11,050 bases of DNA from Clostridiaceae bacterium (GCA_012514965.1 JAAYZH010000115.1:1-11050); one strand, 5' to 3'; positions 1-7,040 are shown, numbered from the stretch's first letter. Numbers and translations: made by a program. The notes: generated by a model from the sequence alone, not told the origin.

Positions 1-284
1 ATGCCTGCCACAACCAACTCAGTAACACCGTTGGCGTTCGCGCCCGGTGTATTGAAGACGACTATGCCCTCCTCAGCGCAGCGGTCGAGCGGGATATTAT
101 TCACACCGGCACCGGCGCGGCCGATCACGCGGAGTGATTTCGGGAACACACTATCGTGGAGTTTTGCCGAACGGACCAGCCAGCCGTGAGCTTCCTGCGG
201 CTCAGCGGTGATTTCGTAATTGTCGCGCAGCAGAGCGAGACCTCTATCCGAAATTTTGTTAATGCAGGCAATTTTTCTATCCAT
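1..284 (-). CDS. serA: D-3-phosphoglycerate dehydrogenase, N-terminal part (cut by window edge)
   Basis: Reading the minus strand from the ATG at 284-282 gives 94 open codons that run off the window at base 1. The product begins MDRKIACINKISDRG and contains GRAGAGVNNIPLD followed by EEGIVVFNTPGANANGVTE. These segments match the N-terminal substrate-binding domain of 3-phosphoglycerate dehydrogenases (family pattern GRAGVGVDNID...GIVV.N.P). The enzyme oxidises 3-phosphoglycerate to 3-phosphohydroxypyruvate with NAD+, the first step of serine synthesis in the cytoplasm. The NAD-binding Rossmann fold, the catalytic residues and any ACT domain lie outside the window. The start overlaps the serC stop (TGATG), with an AAGGAG ribosome site inside the serC end, so translation is probably coupled. 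A 2-hydroxyacid dehydrogenase of another specificity is possible from this fragment alone, but the serC partner argues for serA. Confidence 0.9.
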   Translation of the reverse strand, partial: MDRKIACINKISDRGLALLRDNYEITAEPQEAHGWLVRSAKLHDSVFPKSLRVIGRAGAGVNNIPLDRCAEEGIVVFNTPGANANGVTELVVAG

Positions 285-1366
285 CAGAGGTTCTCCTTCT
301 CGAAGGCAGCCATGAAGGCAACCAGTTTTTCGACACCGGCGAGCGGCATTGCGTTGTAAATGCTGGCGCGCATACCGCCAACACTTCTGTGACCTTTCAG
401 TTCCAACAGTCCCTCTGCCTTTGCGGCAGCCACGAATGCTTTGTCCAAGTCAGCATTCCCGGTGACAAAGGGGACGTTCATGAGCGAACGATCTTCTTTG
501 GCAACGGTGCCGCGGAAGAGTTTGCTCTGATCAAGGTAGTCGTAGAGAAGTTTGGCTTTCGCCTGATTCGCTGTCTGCATGGCTTCGAGCCCGCCCATAT
601 CCTTGAGCCAGCGGAAGACCTTGCCGCAAATGTAGATCCCGTAAGCCGGCGGAGTATTGTACAACGACTTGTTGTCAGCATGGATCTTGTACTGGAGCAT
701 GGTAGGGGTGCCCGCCAAAACATCCTCACGGATGAGGTCTTTGCGTACCACCGCGATCACGACACCGGCAGGACCGATATTCTTCTGCGCACCGGCAAAG
801 AGCATGCCATATTGAGTGATATCAAGCGGTTCTGACAGGAAGCAGGAAGAAACATCCGCTACCAGATCTTTACCCTTTGTATCAGGCAACGTGTGATACT
901 TCGTGCCGTAAATCGTATTGTTCTCACAGATATAGACATAGTCCGCGTCATCGCGCACAGCCAGATCACTGAGGTCAGGCAAATGGGTAAAGGTATCTGC
1001 TTCGCTGGAGCCCAAGATCTTAACATCGCCGTACTTCTTCGCTTCGCTGGCAGCTTTCTTCGCCCAGGCACCGGTGATCAGATAATCGGCCTTGCGATTC
1101 TTCATCAGGTTCATCGGCACCATGGCAAATTGCTGAGATGCGCCGCCTTGCAGAAATAGTACTTCGTAGGTGTCGGGAATTCCGACTAAATCACGCAAAT
1201 CTTGTTCTGCTGTCTGGATAATACTCTCAAAAGTGGAAGATCGATGGCTCATCTCCATCACGGACATACCGCTGCCCTTATAATCTAACATTTCATTGGC
1301 GGCTTCTTGCAGCACTGCTTCCGGGAGCATCGCTGGACCGGCGGAAAAGTTATACACTCTGCTCAT
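284..1366 (-). CDS. serC: Phosphoserine aminotransferase
   Basis: A 360-residue protein, the usual length for SerC, starting MSRVYNFSAGPAMLPEAVL, which is the family's hallmark N terminus (NFSAGPA.LP). It transaminates 3-phosphohydroxypyruvate with glutamate to give phosphoserine, using PLP; the same enzyme can serve pyridoxine synthesis in some bacteria. The PLP-binding lysine is K195 in AGAQKNIGPAG, and FLQGGASQQF (71-80) forms part of the cofactor phosphate site. The C terminus GHRSVGGMRASIYNAMP is also typical. The ATG is preceded by a strong AGGAGG site, and a promoter lies about 60 bases upstream (1425-1453). It is the first gene of a two-gene operon with serA, whose start codon overlaps its stop. 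Nothing is truncated or odd. Confidence 0.97.
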   Translation of the reverse strand: MSRVYNFSAGPAMLPEAVLQEAANEMLDYKGSGMSVMEMSHRSSTFESIIQTAEQDLRDLVGIPDTYEVLFLQGGASQQFAMVPMNLMKNRKADYLITGAWAKKAASEAKKYGDVKILGSSEADTFTHLPDLSDLAVRDDADYVYICENNTIYGTKYHTLPDTKGKDLVADVSSCFLSEPLDITQYGMLFAGAQKNIGPAGVVIAVVRKDLIREDVLAGTPTMLQYKIHADNKSLYNTPPAYGIYICGKVFRWLKDMGGLEAMQTANQAKAKLLYDYLDQSKLFRGTVAKEDRSLMNVPFVTGNADLDKAFVAAAKAEGLLELKGHRSVGGMRASIYNAMPLAGVEKLVAFMAAFEKENL

Positions 1367-1424
1367 AGTCTTCCTCCTGTATAATTTCTACATTTTCTGC
1401 ACATCGTTTTTGTGCATACGTAAG

Positions 1425-1453
1425 TTAATAGCACCGCGAGAGGTGTGCGTCAA
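1425..1453 (-). promoter_or_regulatory. Sigma-A-type promoter for serC-serA
   Basis: On the minus strand, TTGACG (1453-1448) is followed after exactly 17 bases by TATTAA (1430-1425), close to the housekeeping consensus. The implied leader before the serC ATG is about 55 bases, too short for a T-box. It contains a small hairpin with a 6-bp stem (TGCACA/TGTGCA, 1398-1403 with 1411-1416) of unknown meaning. Confidence 0.65.
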
Positions 1454-1496
1454 TTGCACCAGGGTGAATCGCTAAAAAAAGTTCGAGATAACGTAG

Positions 1497-1664
1497 CTTT
1501 GTGAACGCGAAACGGTGGTTTTTCTCCGCGAAAACGCGCAACATCATCGCTTTCTGCTGTCTCAAATCTCCTTATTCCACAGGCTTAGGGAGTTTCGAAA
1601 AGACCCCGCCGACTACGCGGCCAAAGCGCTGCTGAAACGGGCAGAATCTCTGGGCGCAGACTAA
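1497..1664 (+). pseudogene. Possible 3' remnant of a lost plus-strand gene
   Basis: Between serC and the lipoprotein gene, the plus strand stays open from 1497 to a TAA at 1662-1664. The last 24 or so codons read like a genuine protein tail: EFRKDPADYAAKALLKRAES, then LGAD and stop, with alternating charged and alanine/leucine positions typical of an amphipathic helix. There is no ATG or ribosome site, and the upstream half is not protein-like. The stop overlaps that of the convergent lipoprotein gene. A 12-bp direct repeat (TTTTCTCCGCGA) occurs at 1520-1531 and again at 1669-1680 in the 3' end of the neighbouring gene, which hints at past rearrangement. The family is not recognised; an open frame by chance remains quite possible. 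Apart from this and the serC promoter, I see nothing in the 1367-1660 gap. Confidence 0.25.
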
Positions 1665-2428
1665 AACGTTTTCTCCGCGACCGGTCCATCCACGAGAATT
1701 TGCATCGTTTCCTCTGGGATTACAAAGGTCAAGGGCATGAAGAAGCCTGGTACGGTTATTCGTACCTTCTTGTCAGCGGGGAATAATTCCAGGGTCAGCT
1801 GCAGCTCTTCTGCGCTCTCTGCGCCCCACGTATACACCTTATATATATAAGAGGCGTCTCCATCAGGGGCTTCGACCAGATAGCGCATTAAACCCGTCAG
1901 GTCCTGCCAATTGCCGCCGCGCCAGTCAAAGTCCTCAGGAAGCCGGGGAAGGGTATCGCCGCCTGTGGCGTTCTCGTCTTCAAACACAGACTTCAGTGAT
2001 GCAGTCAATGCGTCCATAAAAGTCTCGATCTCATCCGGATCGCGCACTTCAGCAATCGTCTCACCCAGGCTATTCACAAATAATAAACGGCTGAAACTGC
2101 CCTGCTCTCCCTGCCCTCCCTTGTCAGGCCGGGTCTCGCGAGGAAGAGTCGTGTTGCTTGATCGATCAGGCTTGTTTGGATTATCAGGCTTATCCTGTCC
2201 GGTGTCCCGCTCCTCTTGATCGAACCCAAACGGCGAGAGCAAATCATCCTTGAGCCGCTCGCCCGCCTTCGTGACTCTGCGCCAGGTCTGCTCGATACGG
2301 CGTTCGATCAGGCGCATGCGTGCCACCGGGTGAAAAAAACAGCCCGAAAGGCTCACTGTCAGCAAAGCGACAGCCAGAACGATACTGATTCTGCGGATTT
2401 TCGACTCTTTCTTCTTGCCAGTAAACAT
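1661..2428 (-). CDS. Uncharacterised lipoprotein
   Basis: A 255-residue protein with a lipoprotein signal: basic N terminus (KKKESKIRR), hydrophobic stretch at about 14-26, and lipobox LSGC with the lipidated cysteine at C30, so it should be anchored on the outer face of the membrane. Residues 35-62 are a charged, probably helical segment. Residues 70-110 are a Pro/Asp/Gly/Asn-rich low-complexity linker (PDNPNKPDRS). Residues 113-250 look like a folded domain beginning SRLLFVNSLGETIAEVRD, with a predicted mix of strands and helices and a closing VPGFFMPLTFVIPEE. I do not recognise the family and assign no function. The start is supported by a GGGGCAGG ribosome site just upstream. It is transcribed away from the ABC-transporter row and convergent with nothing intact; no terminator is obvious after its stop. 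Confidence 0.8.
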   Translation of the reverse strand: MFTGKKKESKIRRISIVLAVALLTVSLSGCFFHPVARMRLIERRIEQTWRRVTKAGERLKDDLLSPFGFDQEERDTGQDKPDNPNKPDRSSNTTLPRETRPDKGGQGEQGSFSRLLFVNSLGETIAEVRDPDEIETFMDALTASLKSVFEDENATGGDTLPRLPEDFDWRGGNWQDLTGLMRYLVEAPDGDASYIYKVYTWGAESAEELQLTLELFPADKKVRITVPGFFMPLTFVIPEETMQILVDGPVAEKTF

Positions 2429-2460
2429 ATCCTGCCCCTCTCGATGTCTGCTCGTGTTTC

Positions 2461-2466
2461 AGTATA
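2461..2466 (-). promoter_or_regulatory. Candidate -10 box for the lipoprotein gene
   Basis: TATACT on the minus strand lies about 32 bases ahead of the lipoprotein ATG, a good match to the -10 consensus. No convincing -35 hexamer sits 16-18 bases further upstream, so only the -10 is proposed. Confidence 0.35.
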
Positions 2467-2524
2467 GCGAAGACAGCAAACAAATTCGTGAAATAGCCAT
2501 GAATTTTTCGCTAAACACTTATCA

Positions 2525-2557
2525 ATACTTGTGAAGTATACGAAATCCAGGCGCCTG
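2525..2557. repeat. Two small palindromes in the divergent promoter region
   Basis: ATACTT-GTG-AAGTAT (2525-2539) is a 6-bp inverted repeat with a 3-base centre. The 10-bp sequence CAGGCGCCTG (2548-2557) is a perfect palindrome. Both lie just upstream of the proposed plus-strand promoter, a usual position for operator sites. No regulator gene is nearby, so binding is inference only. Confidence 0.35.
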
Positions 2558-2569
2558 TGACAGGGAACA

Positions 2570-2599
2570 TTGTGTTTTCCAAATCAAATGACGTAGAAT
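2570..2599 (+). promoter_or_regulatory. Candidate promoter for the ABC transporter/hydrogenase row
   Basis: TTGTGT (2570-2575) and TAGAAT (2594-2599) are spaced by 18 bases, giving a leader of about 25 bases before the ATG at 2631. The match is moderate. The leader is too short for a riboswitch, and no TPP-type motif is visible upstream. Confidence 0.4.
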
Positions 2600-2630
2600 A
2601 AGTGAGCAAAATGCTAGAACAGAGGTATTT

Positions 2631-3614
2631 ATGAAGATACAGACCATCACTCGTACAGTGCTCGCCGCTCTCCTGGTGCTCACCATGTCATCATGCCGCC
2701 AGGCCGCTCCCAAGCTCTCGGAATCCGTAGAGATCGCCGCCATGAAGGGTCCCACTGCTATGGGCCTGGCTCAATACACCACAGAGTCTCTCGAAGACCA
2801 GGGTGAGACCCCTGTCAGCTACAAGATCATGACCATGCCCGATGAAGTCGTGACCGACCTCCTTCAGGGCAAGCTGGATCTGGCCTGCGTACCGGCGAAT
2901 CTCGCCGCCACGCTCTACAACAAGAGTGAGGGTAAGGTGCAAGTCGCCGCGCTCAACACCCTGAATGTGCTGTACTTCGCCACGAATAACGTCGAGCTCA
3001 CCGATCTCAGCCAGCTGGAGGGCAAAACCATCTACTCGACCGGCAAGGGGGCCACTCCGGACATCATCCTGCAGACACTTTTGGCCAAAGCCGGGCTGAC
3101 CATCGGCACCGACGTTACCATCGAATTCCGTACGGAAGCCACTGAAGTTGCCGCCTTGCTGCAAGCCGAAGAAGGCGCGATCGCACTGCTGCAAGAGCCC
3201 TTCCTCTCTTCCGTAACCATGAAAAATGACAAGATCAAGGCCCAGCTCAACGTCGACGAACTCTGGAAACAATACATGGGAGCTGATTCGCAAATCGTGA
3301 CAGGCGTCCTCGTAGTGCGCAAGGACTTCGCAGAAGCCAACAAGGCCTGGTTCGACCAGTTCCTGCTTGATTACAAAGCTTCCGCCGAATGGGTCAACCA
3401 GAACCCTGCTGCTGCCTCGAAGATGATTGAGACCCAGGGCATCATCGGCGCAGCGGTAGCCGAAAAGGCTATCCCGAACAGCGGCATTACCCTGATCAGC
3501 GGTGAAGCCATGCAAAAGGCCCTCGCCCCCTATCTGGAGGTGCTGGCCACGAACAACGCCAAGCTCGTCGGCGGCAAGGTTCCCGCTGCTGATTTCTACT
3601 ATATAGGGAAATAG
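2631..3614 (+). CDS. ABC transporter substrate-binding lipoprotein, NMT1/THI5-like
   Basis: A 327-residue protein with a lipoprotein signal peptide: MKIQTITRTV, then a hydrophobic core and MSSC, with the acceptor cysteine at C22. The mature part resembles periplasmic-binding proteins of the nitrate/sulfonate/taurine/HMP import group. Supporting segments are the ligand-pocket opening MKGPTAMGLA (38-47), a lobe linker LDLACVPANLAATLY (82-96), LSQLEGKTIYSTGKGATPDI (126-145) and ALLQEPFLSS (185-194). It would capture a small solute outside the membrane and deliver it to the permease-ATPase encoded four bases downstream. An AGAGGT ribosome site supports the start. The substrate cannot be read from sequence: aliphatic sulfonates, taurine, nitrate, pyrimidine precursors and others all use this fold. 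The adjacent hydrogenase genes give no direct clue. Confidence 0.88.
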   Translation: MKIQTITRTVLAALLVLTMSSCRQAAPKLSESVEIAAMKGPTAMGLAQYTTESLEDQGETPVSYKIMTMPDEVVTDLLQGKLDLACVPANLAATLYNKSEGKVQVAALNTLNVLYFATNNVELTDLSQLEGKTIYSTGKGATPDIILQTLLAKAGLTIGTDVTIEFRTEATEVAALLQAEEGAIALLQEPFLSSVTMKNDKIKAQLNVDELWKQYMGADSQIVTGVLVVRKDFAEANKAWFDQFLLDYKASAEWVNQNPAAASKMIETQGIIGAAVAEKAIPNSGITLISGEAMQKALAPYLEVLATNNAKLVGGKVPAADFYYIGK

Positions 3615-3618
3615 GCGC

Positions 3619-5100
3619 ATGAAGCTGCCGAGAACGTATTCGAGCAGCCCCCGCAAGTCCTGGAAATACCCCGGACTCGTGGGGGCTGTTTTTTTTGCGC
3701 TCGCTTGGGAGGCTTTGGCCCGCCTGGTTGGCAATGCCATCCTCTTACCGGGCCCTCTGGCCGTCACCCGGGCGTTGGGCTTGCTCGCGGTTCGCGCCGA
3801 CTTCTGGCTCGCCTTGGCATTCTCTCTGGCGAGTGTCTTGGCTGGTTTTTTCACTAGCATCGTCTTGGCTGTGGGAAGCGGCCTTCTGAATCATTTTGTC
3901 CCGCGAACGGAAGCGCTGTTTGCCCCGATTCTCTCGATTCTCAAGAGCGCTCCTCTGGCTGCCCTTACCATCATCCTGATGATCTGGCTGGAGCCGAAGG
4001 CTATGCCTTTCGCCCTGATTGTCCTTGCCGTGACGCCTCCTGTCTACAGCAGTACCTGCGCCGGTCTGGCCGGTACCTCACAGAAGCTCCTCGAAATGGC
4101 TTTTGTTTTTCGTTTTCGGCGCAGTGACAAGATCAAGGCCATTTATCTACCTGCTTTACTCAAACAATTGTTGCCTTCTCTGGAATACACTTCCGGCTTG
4201 GCCTGGAAAGCAGGAGTCACCGGCGAGATTCTCGCTCAGCCCTTCAGACGTCTTGGCAGCGGTCTCTACGAGGCCAAAATCCTGCTCGAGAGTGCCGAAG
4301 TCCTGGCTTATCTGGCTGTAATTCTGCTCTTATCCTACGGGCTCGGCCGGATTCTGGAGCTCGCCGCACATCGTTTGTCTGCAGGTGCAAGTACTTCTGC
4401 GCAGCTTGTGGATACGCCACTGGAATCGCCTGAAGCGCTTCCAGACACCCCTATTCCGCTTGCATCCTCTCCTGCTGCAAGTATGACAGCCATTTCGGTG
4501 CGAGGGCTCACCAAACGTTTTGGGGACAAAGTTATTCTCAAGGATTTTGCTGCCGATATCCCGGCTGCTGCCGTCAGCGTCATCGCCGGCCCTTCCGGTC
4601 GCGGCAAAAGCACATTTTTCCGCCTCTTGATGGGCTTGTCTAGAGCAGATCAAGGCACAATCGACTTCCGCGATGAAATGTTTCCGGACGGCAATGTTCG
4701 CTTCGCCTGCGCTTTTCAGGAGTCCCGACTACTGGAGCAGTACACGGTTGCGGAGAATCTCCTCATGGCAGCCGGCTTGCGTAAGTCTGACCCGCAAACG
4801 AAGGTCTTTCTGGCTCACTGGGAACCGCTCATTGCCGAGCACGGCCTCCCCGCCGACCAGGCTGTCCGCTATTTTTCGGGCGGTATGAAGCAGAAAGTGT
4901 CACTGCTGCGCGCTTTGGCCTCCCCCTCCGACATCCTGATCCTTGATGAAGTTTTTCGTGAACTTGATCCCGCAGCTGAGGCAAAGCTGTTACAATTATT
5001 TTTAAGAGAAAAGGGTACGCGCACGGTCCTTTTGGCCACCCACCGCGGTGATCTGATCGAGCAAACAGCCGGAACTGTTATTTATCTATCAGATTCATGA
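3619..5100 (+). CDS. Fused ABC transporter permease and ATP-binding protein
   Basis: A 493-residue protein joining two subunits that are normally separate. Residues 1-250 are an SsuC/TauC-like permease with hydrophobic segments at about 18-37, 62-90, 98-123, 129-147 and 226-248, and the cytoplasmic EAA-type loop near 157-179 (LLEMAFVFRFRRSDKIKAIY). Residues 255-288 form a Ser/Pro/Ala-rich linker. Residues 289-493 are a complete ABC ATPase: Walker A GPSGRGKST (324-332, K330), Q-loop Q367, signature FSGGMKQ (419-425), Walker B ILILDE (439-444, catalytic E444), D-loop ELD (448-450) and switch H475. Two copies would make a full importer with the upstream binding protein. No ribosome site precedes the internal M289 codon at 4483, so separate expression of the ATPase is unlikely. 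The reading frame is intact across the junction. No separate ATPase gene is nearby. Confidence 0.93.
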   Translation: MKLPRTYSSSPRKSWKYPGLVGAVFFALAWEALARLVGNAILLPGPLAVTRALGLLAVRADFWLALAFSLASVLAGFFTSIVLAVGSGLLNHFVPRTEALFAPILSILKSAPLAALTIILMIWLEPKAMPFALIVLAVTPPVYSSTCAGLAGTSQKLLEMAFVFRFRRSDKIKAIYLPALLKQLLPSLEYTSGLAWKAGVTGEILAQPFRRLGSGLYEAKILLESAEVLAYLAVILLLSYGLGRILELAAHRLSAGASTSAQLVDTPLESPEALPDTPIPLASSPAASMTAISVRGLTKRFGDKVILKDFAADIPAAAVSVIAGPSGRGKSTFFRLLMGLSRADQGTIDFRDEMFPDGNVRFACAFQESRLLEQYTVAENLLMAAGLRKSDPQTKVFLAHWEPLIAEHGLPADQAVRYFSGGMKQKVSLLRALASPSDILILDEVFRELDPAAEAKLLQLFLREKGTRTVLLATHRGDLIEQTAGTVIYLSDS

Positions 5101-5109
5101 TAGAATAAC
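5077..5109 (+). other. Hairpin straddling the stop codon of the transporter gene
   Basis: GTTATT (5077-5082) and CTATCA (5086-5091) pair with TGATAG (5098-5103) and AATAAC (5104-5109), giving a 12-bp AT-rich stem with a 3-base bulge and a 6-base loop. No T-run follows, so it is not a standard terminator. It could be an mRNA processing or stability element separating the transporter from the hydrogenase genes, or chance. Confidence 0.35.
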
Positions 5110-5135
5110 TCTTAAAACGCAAGTGAGGTAATTGA

Positions 5136-5408
5136 ATGAAAATCGCCATCTGTACCGGTTCGAAATGCACGTTTTACGGTTCTTCCCATATTATCGAGAG
5201 CCTGGAGGATCTGCAGGAAAGCATGCAGACCATGGAAGGCATTCGCGATGACTTTGTCCTGGAGATTGAGCTCCTGCCTTGCGAAGGACACTGCAAAGGC
5301 GACGAGAAAGTCGCTCCTCTGGTCTATGTGGACGGGGAAGCAGTCCCGATGGCAACCGGTCCCATGATCATGGAGCGCGTCCTGAACGAAGCCATGCGCA
5401 TCGACTAG
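5136..5408 (+). CDS. Thioredoxin-like [2Fe-2S] ferredoxin (NuoE/HoxE-like small protein)
   Basis: A 90-residue protein with four cysteines spaced as in the [2Fe-2S] domain of NuoE, HoxE and the small subunits of [FeFe] hydrogenases: C6-x4-C11 (CTGSKC) near the N terminus and C49-x3-C53 (CEGHC) in the middle. The fold expected is thioredoxin-like with an MKIAICTGSKC first strand, a helix rich in acidic residues (20-40) and a VYVDGEAVP hairpin. It lacks the N-terminal helical bundle of full-length NuoE, so it is a stand-alone domain. It probably shuttles electrons to or from the hydrogenase encoded 67 bases downstream; this partnership is inferred from position and family. The start has a GAGGT ribosome site. 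It lies 35 bases after the transporter gene and may be co-transcribed with it. Confidence 0.88.
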   Translation: MKIAICTGSKCTFYGSSHIIESLEDLQESMQTMEGIRDDFVLEIELLPCEGHCKGDEKVAPLVYVDGEAVPMATGPMIMERVLNEAMRID

Positions 5409-5434
5409 AAGACGTGCCTGTAGAAGACGTGCCT
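5406..5434 (+). repeat. 15-bp tandem duplication at the end of the [2Fe-2S] gene
   Basis: TAGAAGACGTGCCT occurs at 5406-5419 and again at 5421-5434, a perfect 14-base match at a 15-base period. The first copy contains the stop codon of the small ferredoxin gene, so the second copy lies in the spacer before the hydrogenase. It looks like a recent slippage duplication. Confidence 0.8.
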
Positions 5435-5475
5435 CCGCTACGCTGTTCCTTATTCAAGCAGGGAGAATTCCAAGT

Positions 5476-6984
5476 ATGAGAGACTCGTACATCGATATCA
5501 TCACCATTCGCCGTAAAGTATTCGCCAAGATCGCCCAGCTCGCTTATGAGGATGTTGACTTACTTCTCTTAAACCGCGAGATCTACGACCTCCTTCCCGG
5601 TGAGCAGGCGACATACCGCGAGAGTATCTTCCGCGAGAGAGCCGTGATTGGCGAGCGTCTCCGCATGGCACTCGGTCTCAATGCCCGCACCGCCGCTGAG
5701 ACAGGCGCTGTCACAGAAGGCATAGACATCGTCGACATCGACCGCCTTGTCTATAACCGCCCGCTTGTCGAAGTGATCAAAATCGCCTGTGAAGCCTGTC
5801 CCGAGAAGCATATGATTGTCACCGACAATTGCCGTAAGTGTCTGGCCCATCCCTGCGTCAACGTCTGCCCCAAGAGCGCAGTCTCCATCGGCAAGCACGC
5901 TGCCATCATTGACCAGGAGAAATGCATCAAGTGCGGCAAATGCGTGGAAGCCTGTCCCTACCATTCCATCGTCACCACTGGCCGCCCCTGCTCTGAGGCC
6001 TGCGGCGTCAATGCTATCCATTCCGACTACCTGAATCGCGCCGAAATCGACGATGACAAGTGCGTGGCCTGCGGAGCCTGCATCACTGCCTGCCCCTTTG
6101 GTTCCATCGCAGATAAATCCCAGCTCTACCAGCTGATCCGCTCCATCAAACGCGGCGAGCCCGTCTACGCCATCGTTGCGCCGTCCTTCGTCAGCCAGTT
6201 TGGTCCTTTGGCCAAACCCGCCCAGGTCTTCGAAGCCATCCGCCAGCTCGGCTTCACAGATGTAATCGAAGTCGGTATGGGTGCTGACCTTACCACCCTT
6301 AACGAAGCAGTAGAGTTCCTTCATCACGTCCCTGGCCAGAAGCCATTCATGGGCACCAGCTGCTGCTACTCCTGGAAACTTATGGTGCAGAAGAACTTCA
6401 CTGCGCAGAACGACCACATCTCCGAGTCCTCCACACCAATGATCTACAGTGCCCAGCAGCTTAAGGCACGGACACCCGGGGCTAAGGTCGTCTTCATCGG
6501 CCCCTGCATCTCCAAGAAGCTCGAAGCCCTTCAGGACAGTGTCAAGGACTCCGTCGACTTCGTCATCACCTTCGAAGAGCTCATGGGCATGTTCGTAGCC
6601 CGTGAAGTGGAGCCTTCCGCCATGCAGCCTCAGCGCGATCCCGCCGAAGCCTCGGCCACCGGTCGCTCCTATGCCTACGCAGGCGGTGTGGCGGCAGCGG
6701 TCACCAGCCGCATCAAGGAGCTCGATCCCGAGCGCGAAGTACGCTTCGAGTCGGTCGAAGGTCTCCACGATTGTGTCAAGCTGATGCGTTTGGCCAAAGC
6801 AGGCCAAAAGAACGGCATGTTGCTCGAGGGCATGGCCTGCACCGGCGGCTGTATCGGCGGTCCGGGTACACTGGTCCCGCTGGCGCGTGCCAAGAAAAAC
6901 ATCCAGGCCTTTGCCAAGGAATCCCCCTTCGCCTCACCAGCCGACAACACACATCTGGCTGCGGCTGACAAACCTGTTCTGTAG
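5476..6984 (+). CDS. [FeFe] hydrogenase, multi-cluster, group B-like
   Basis: A 502-residue iron-sulfur protein. An N-terminal helical region (1-100) precedes a ferredoxin-like section with cysteines C119/C122/C127/C131, C150/C153/C156/C160, C172/C176 and C196/C199/C202/C206, enough for about three [4Fe-4S] clusters. The C-terminal half is the H-cluster domain: L1 TSCCYSW (294-300), L2 GPCISKKLE (342-350) and L3 EGMACTGGCIGG (451-462). By family knowledge the cluster ligands are C297, C344, C455 and C459, with C296 as the likely proton-relay cysteine. It should evolve or oxidise H2 with ferredoxin-type electron carriers in the cytoplasm. L1 has Tyr for the usual Pro, L2 has Gly for the usual Met, and L3 has GGPG rather than the longer glycine run; this points away from the classic group A enzymes. 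Group B is my best guess, from memory. An AGGGAG site supports the start. A sensory or non-H2 role is not excluded. Confidence 0.88.
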   Translation: MRDSYIDIITIRRKVFAKIAQLAYEDVDLLLLNREIYDLLPGEQATYRESIFRERAVIGERLRMALGLNARTAAETGAVTEGIDIVDIDRLVYNRPLVEVIKIACEACPEKHMIVTDNCRKCLAHPCVNVCPKSAVSIGKHAAIIDQEKCIKCGKCVEACPYHSIVTTGRPCSEACGVNAIHSDYLNRAEIDDDKCVACGACITACPFGSIADKSQLYQLIRSIKRGEPVYAIVAPSFVSQFGPLAKPAQVFEAIRQLGFTDVIEVGMGADLTTLNEAVEFLHHVPGQKPFMGTSCCYSWKLMVQKNFTAQNDHISESSTPMIYSAQQLKARTPGAKVVFIGPCISKKLEALQDSVKDSVDFVITFEELMGMFVAREVEPSAMQPQRDPAEASATGRSYAYAGGVAAAVTSRIKELDPEREVRFESVEGLHDCVKLMRLAKAGQKNGMLLEGMACTGGCIGGPGTLVPLARAKKNIQAFAKESPFASPADNTHLAAADKPVL

Positions 6985-7009
6985 AGGAATTCCGTTTCGA
7001 AAAGATTGG

Positions 7010-7040
7010 GAGGCCGGCGAGAACCGGCCTCTTATTATTT
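7010..7040 (+). terminator. Intrinsic terminator after the hydrogenase gene
   Basis: GAGGCCGG (7010-7017) pairs perfectly with CCGGCCTC (7024-7031) around a 6-base loop, and TTATTATTT follows. It lies 26 bases after the hydrogenase stop and ends the plus-strand row. Confidence 0.85.

Noticed and set aside
2429..2630. A thiamine (TPP) riboswitch ahead of the NMT1-like transporter gene
   Set aside because: The conserved CTGAGA and downstream pairing elements are absent and the leader after the likely promoter is only about 25 bases.
2691..3860. A 389-codon open frame on the minus strand opposite the substrate-binding protein gene
   Set aside because: It is antisense to two clearly functional plus-strand genes, has no recognisable domain, and arises from GC-skewed codon use in the real genes.
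5569..6807. A 412-codon open frame on the minus strand opposite the hydrogenase
   Set aside because: The product is an Asp/Gly/Ala-rich antisense translation without motifs, while the plus strand carries all H-cluster and FeS motifs.
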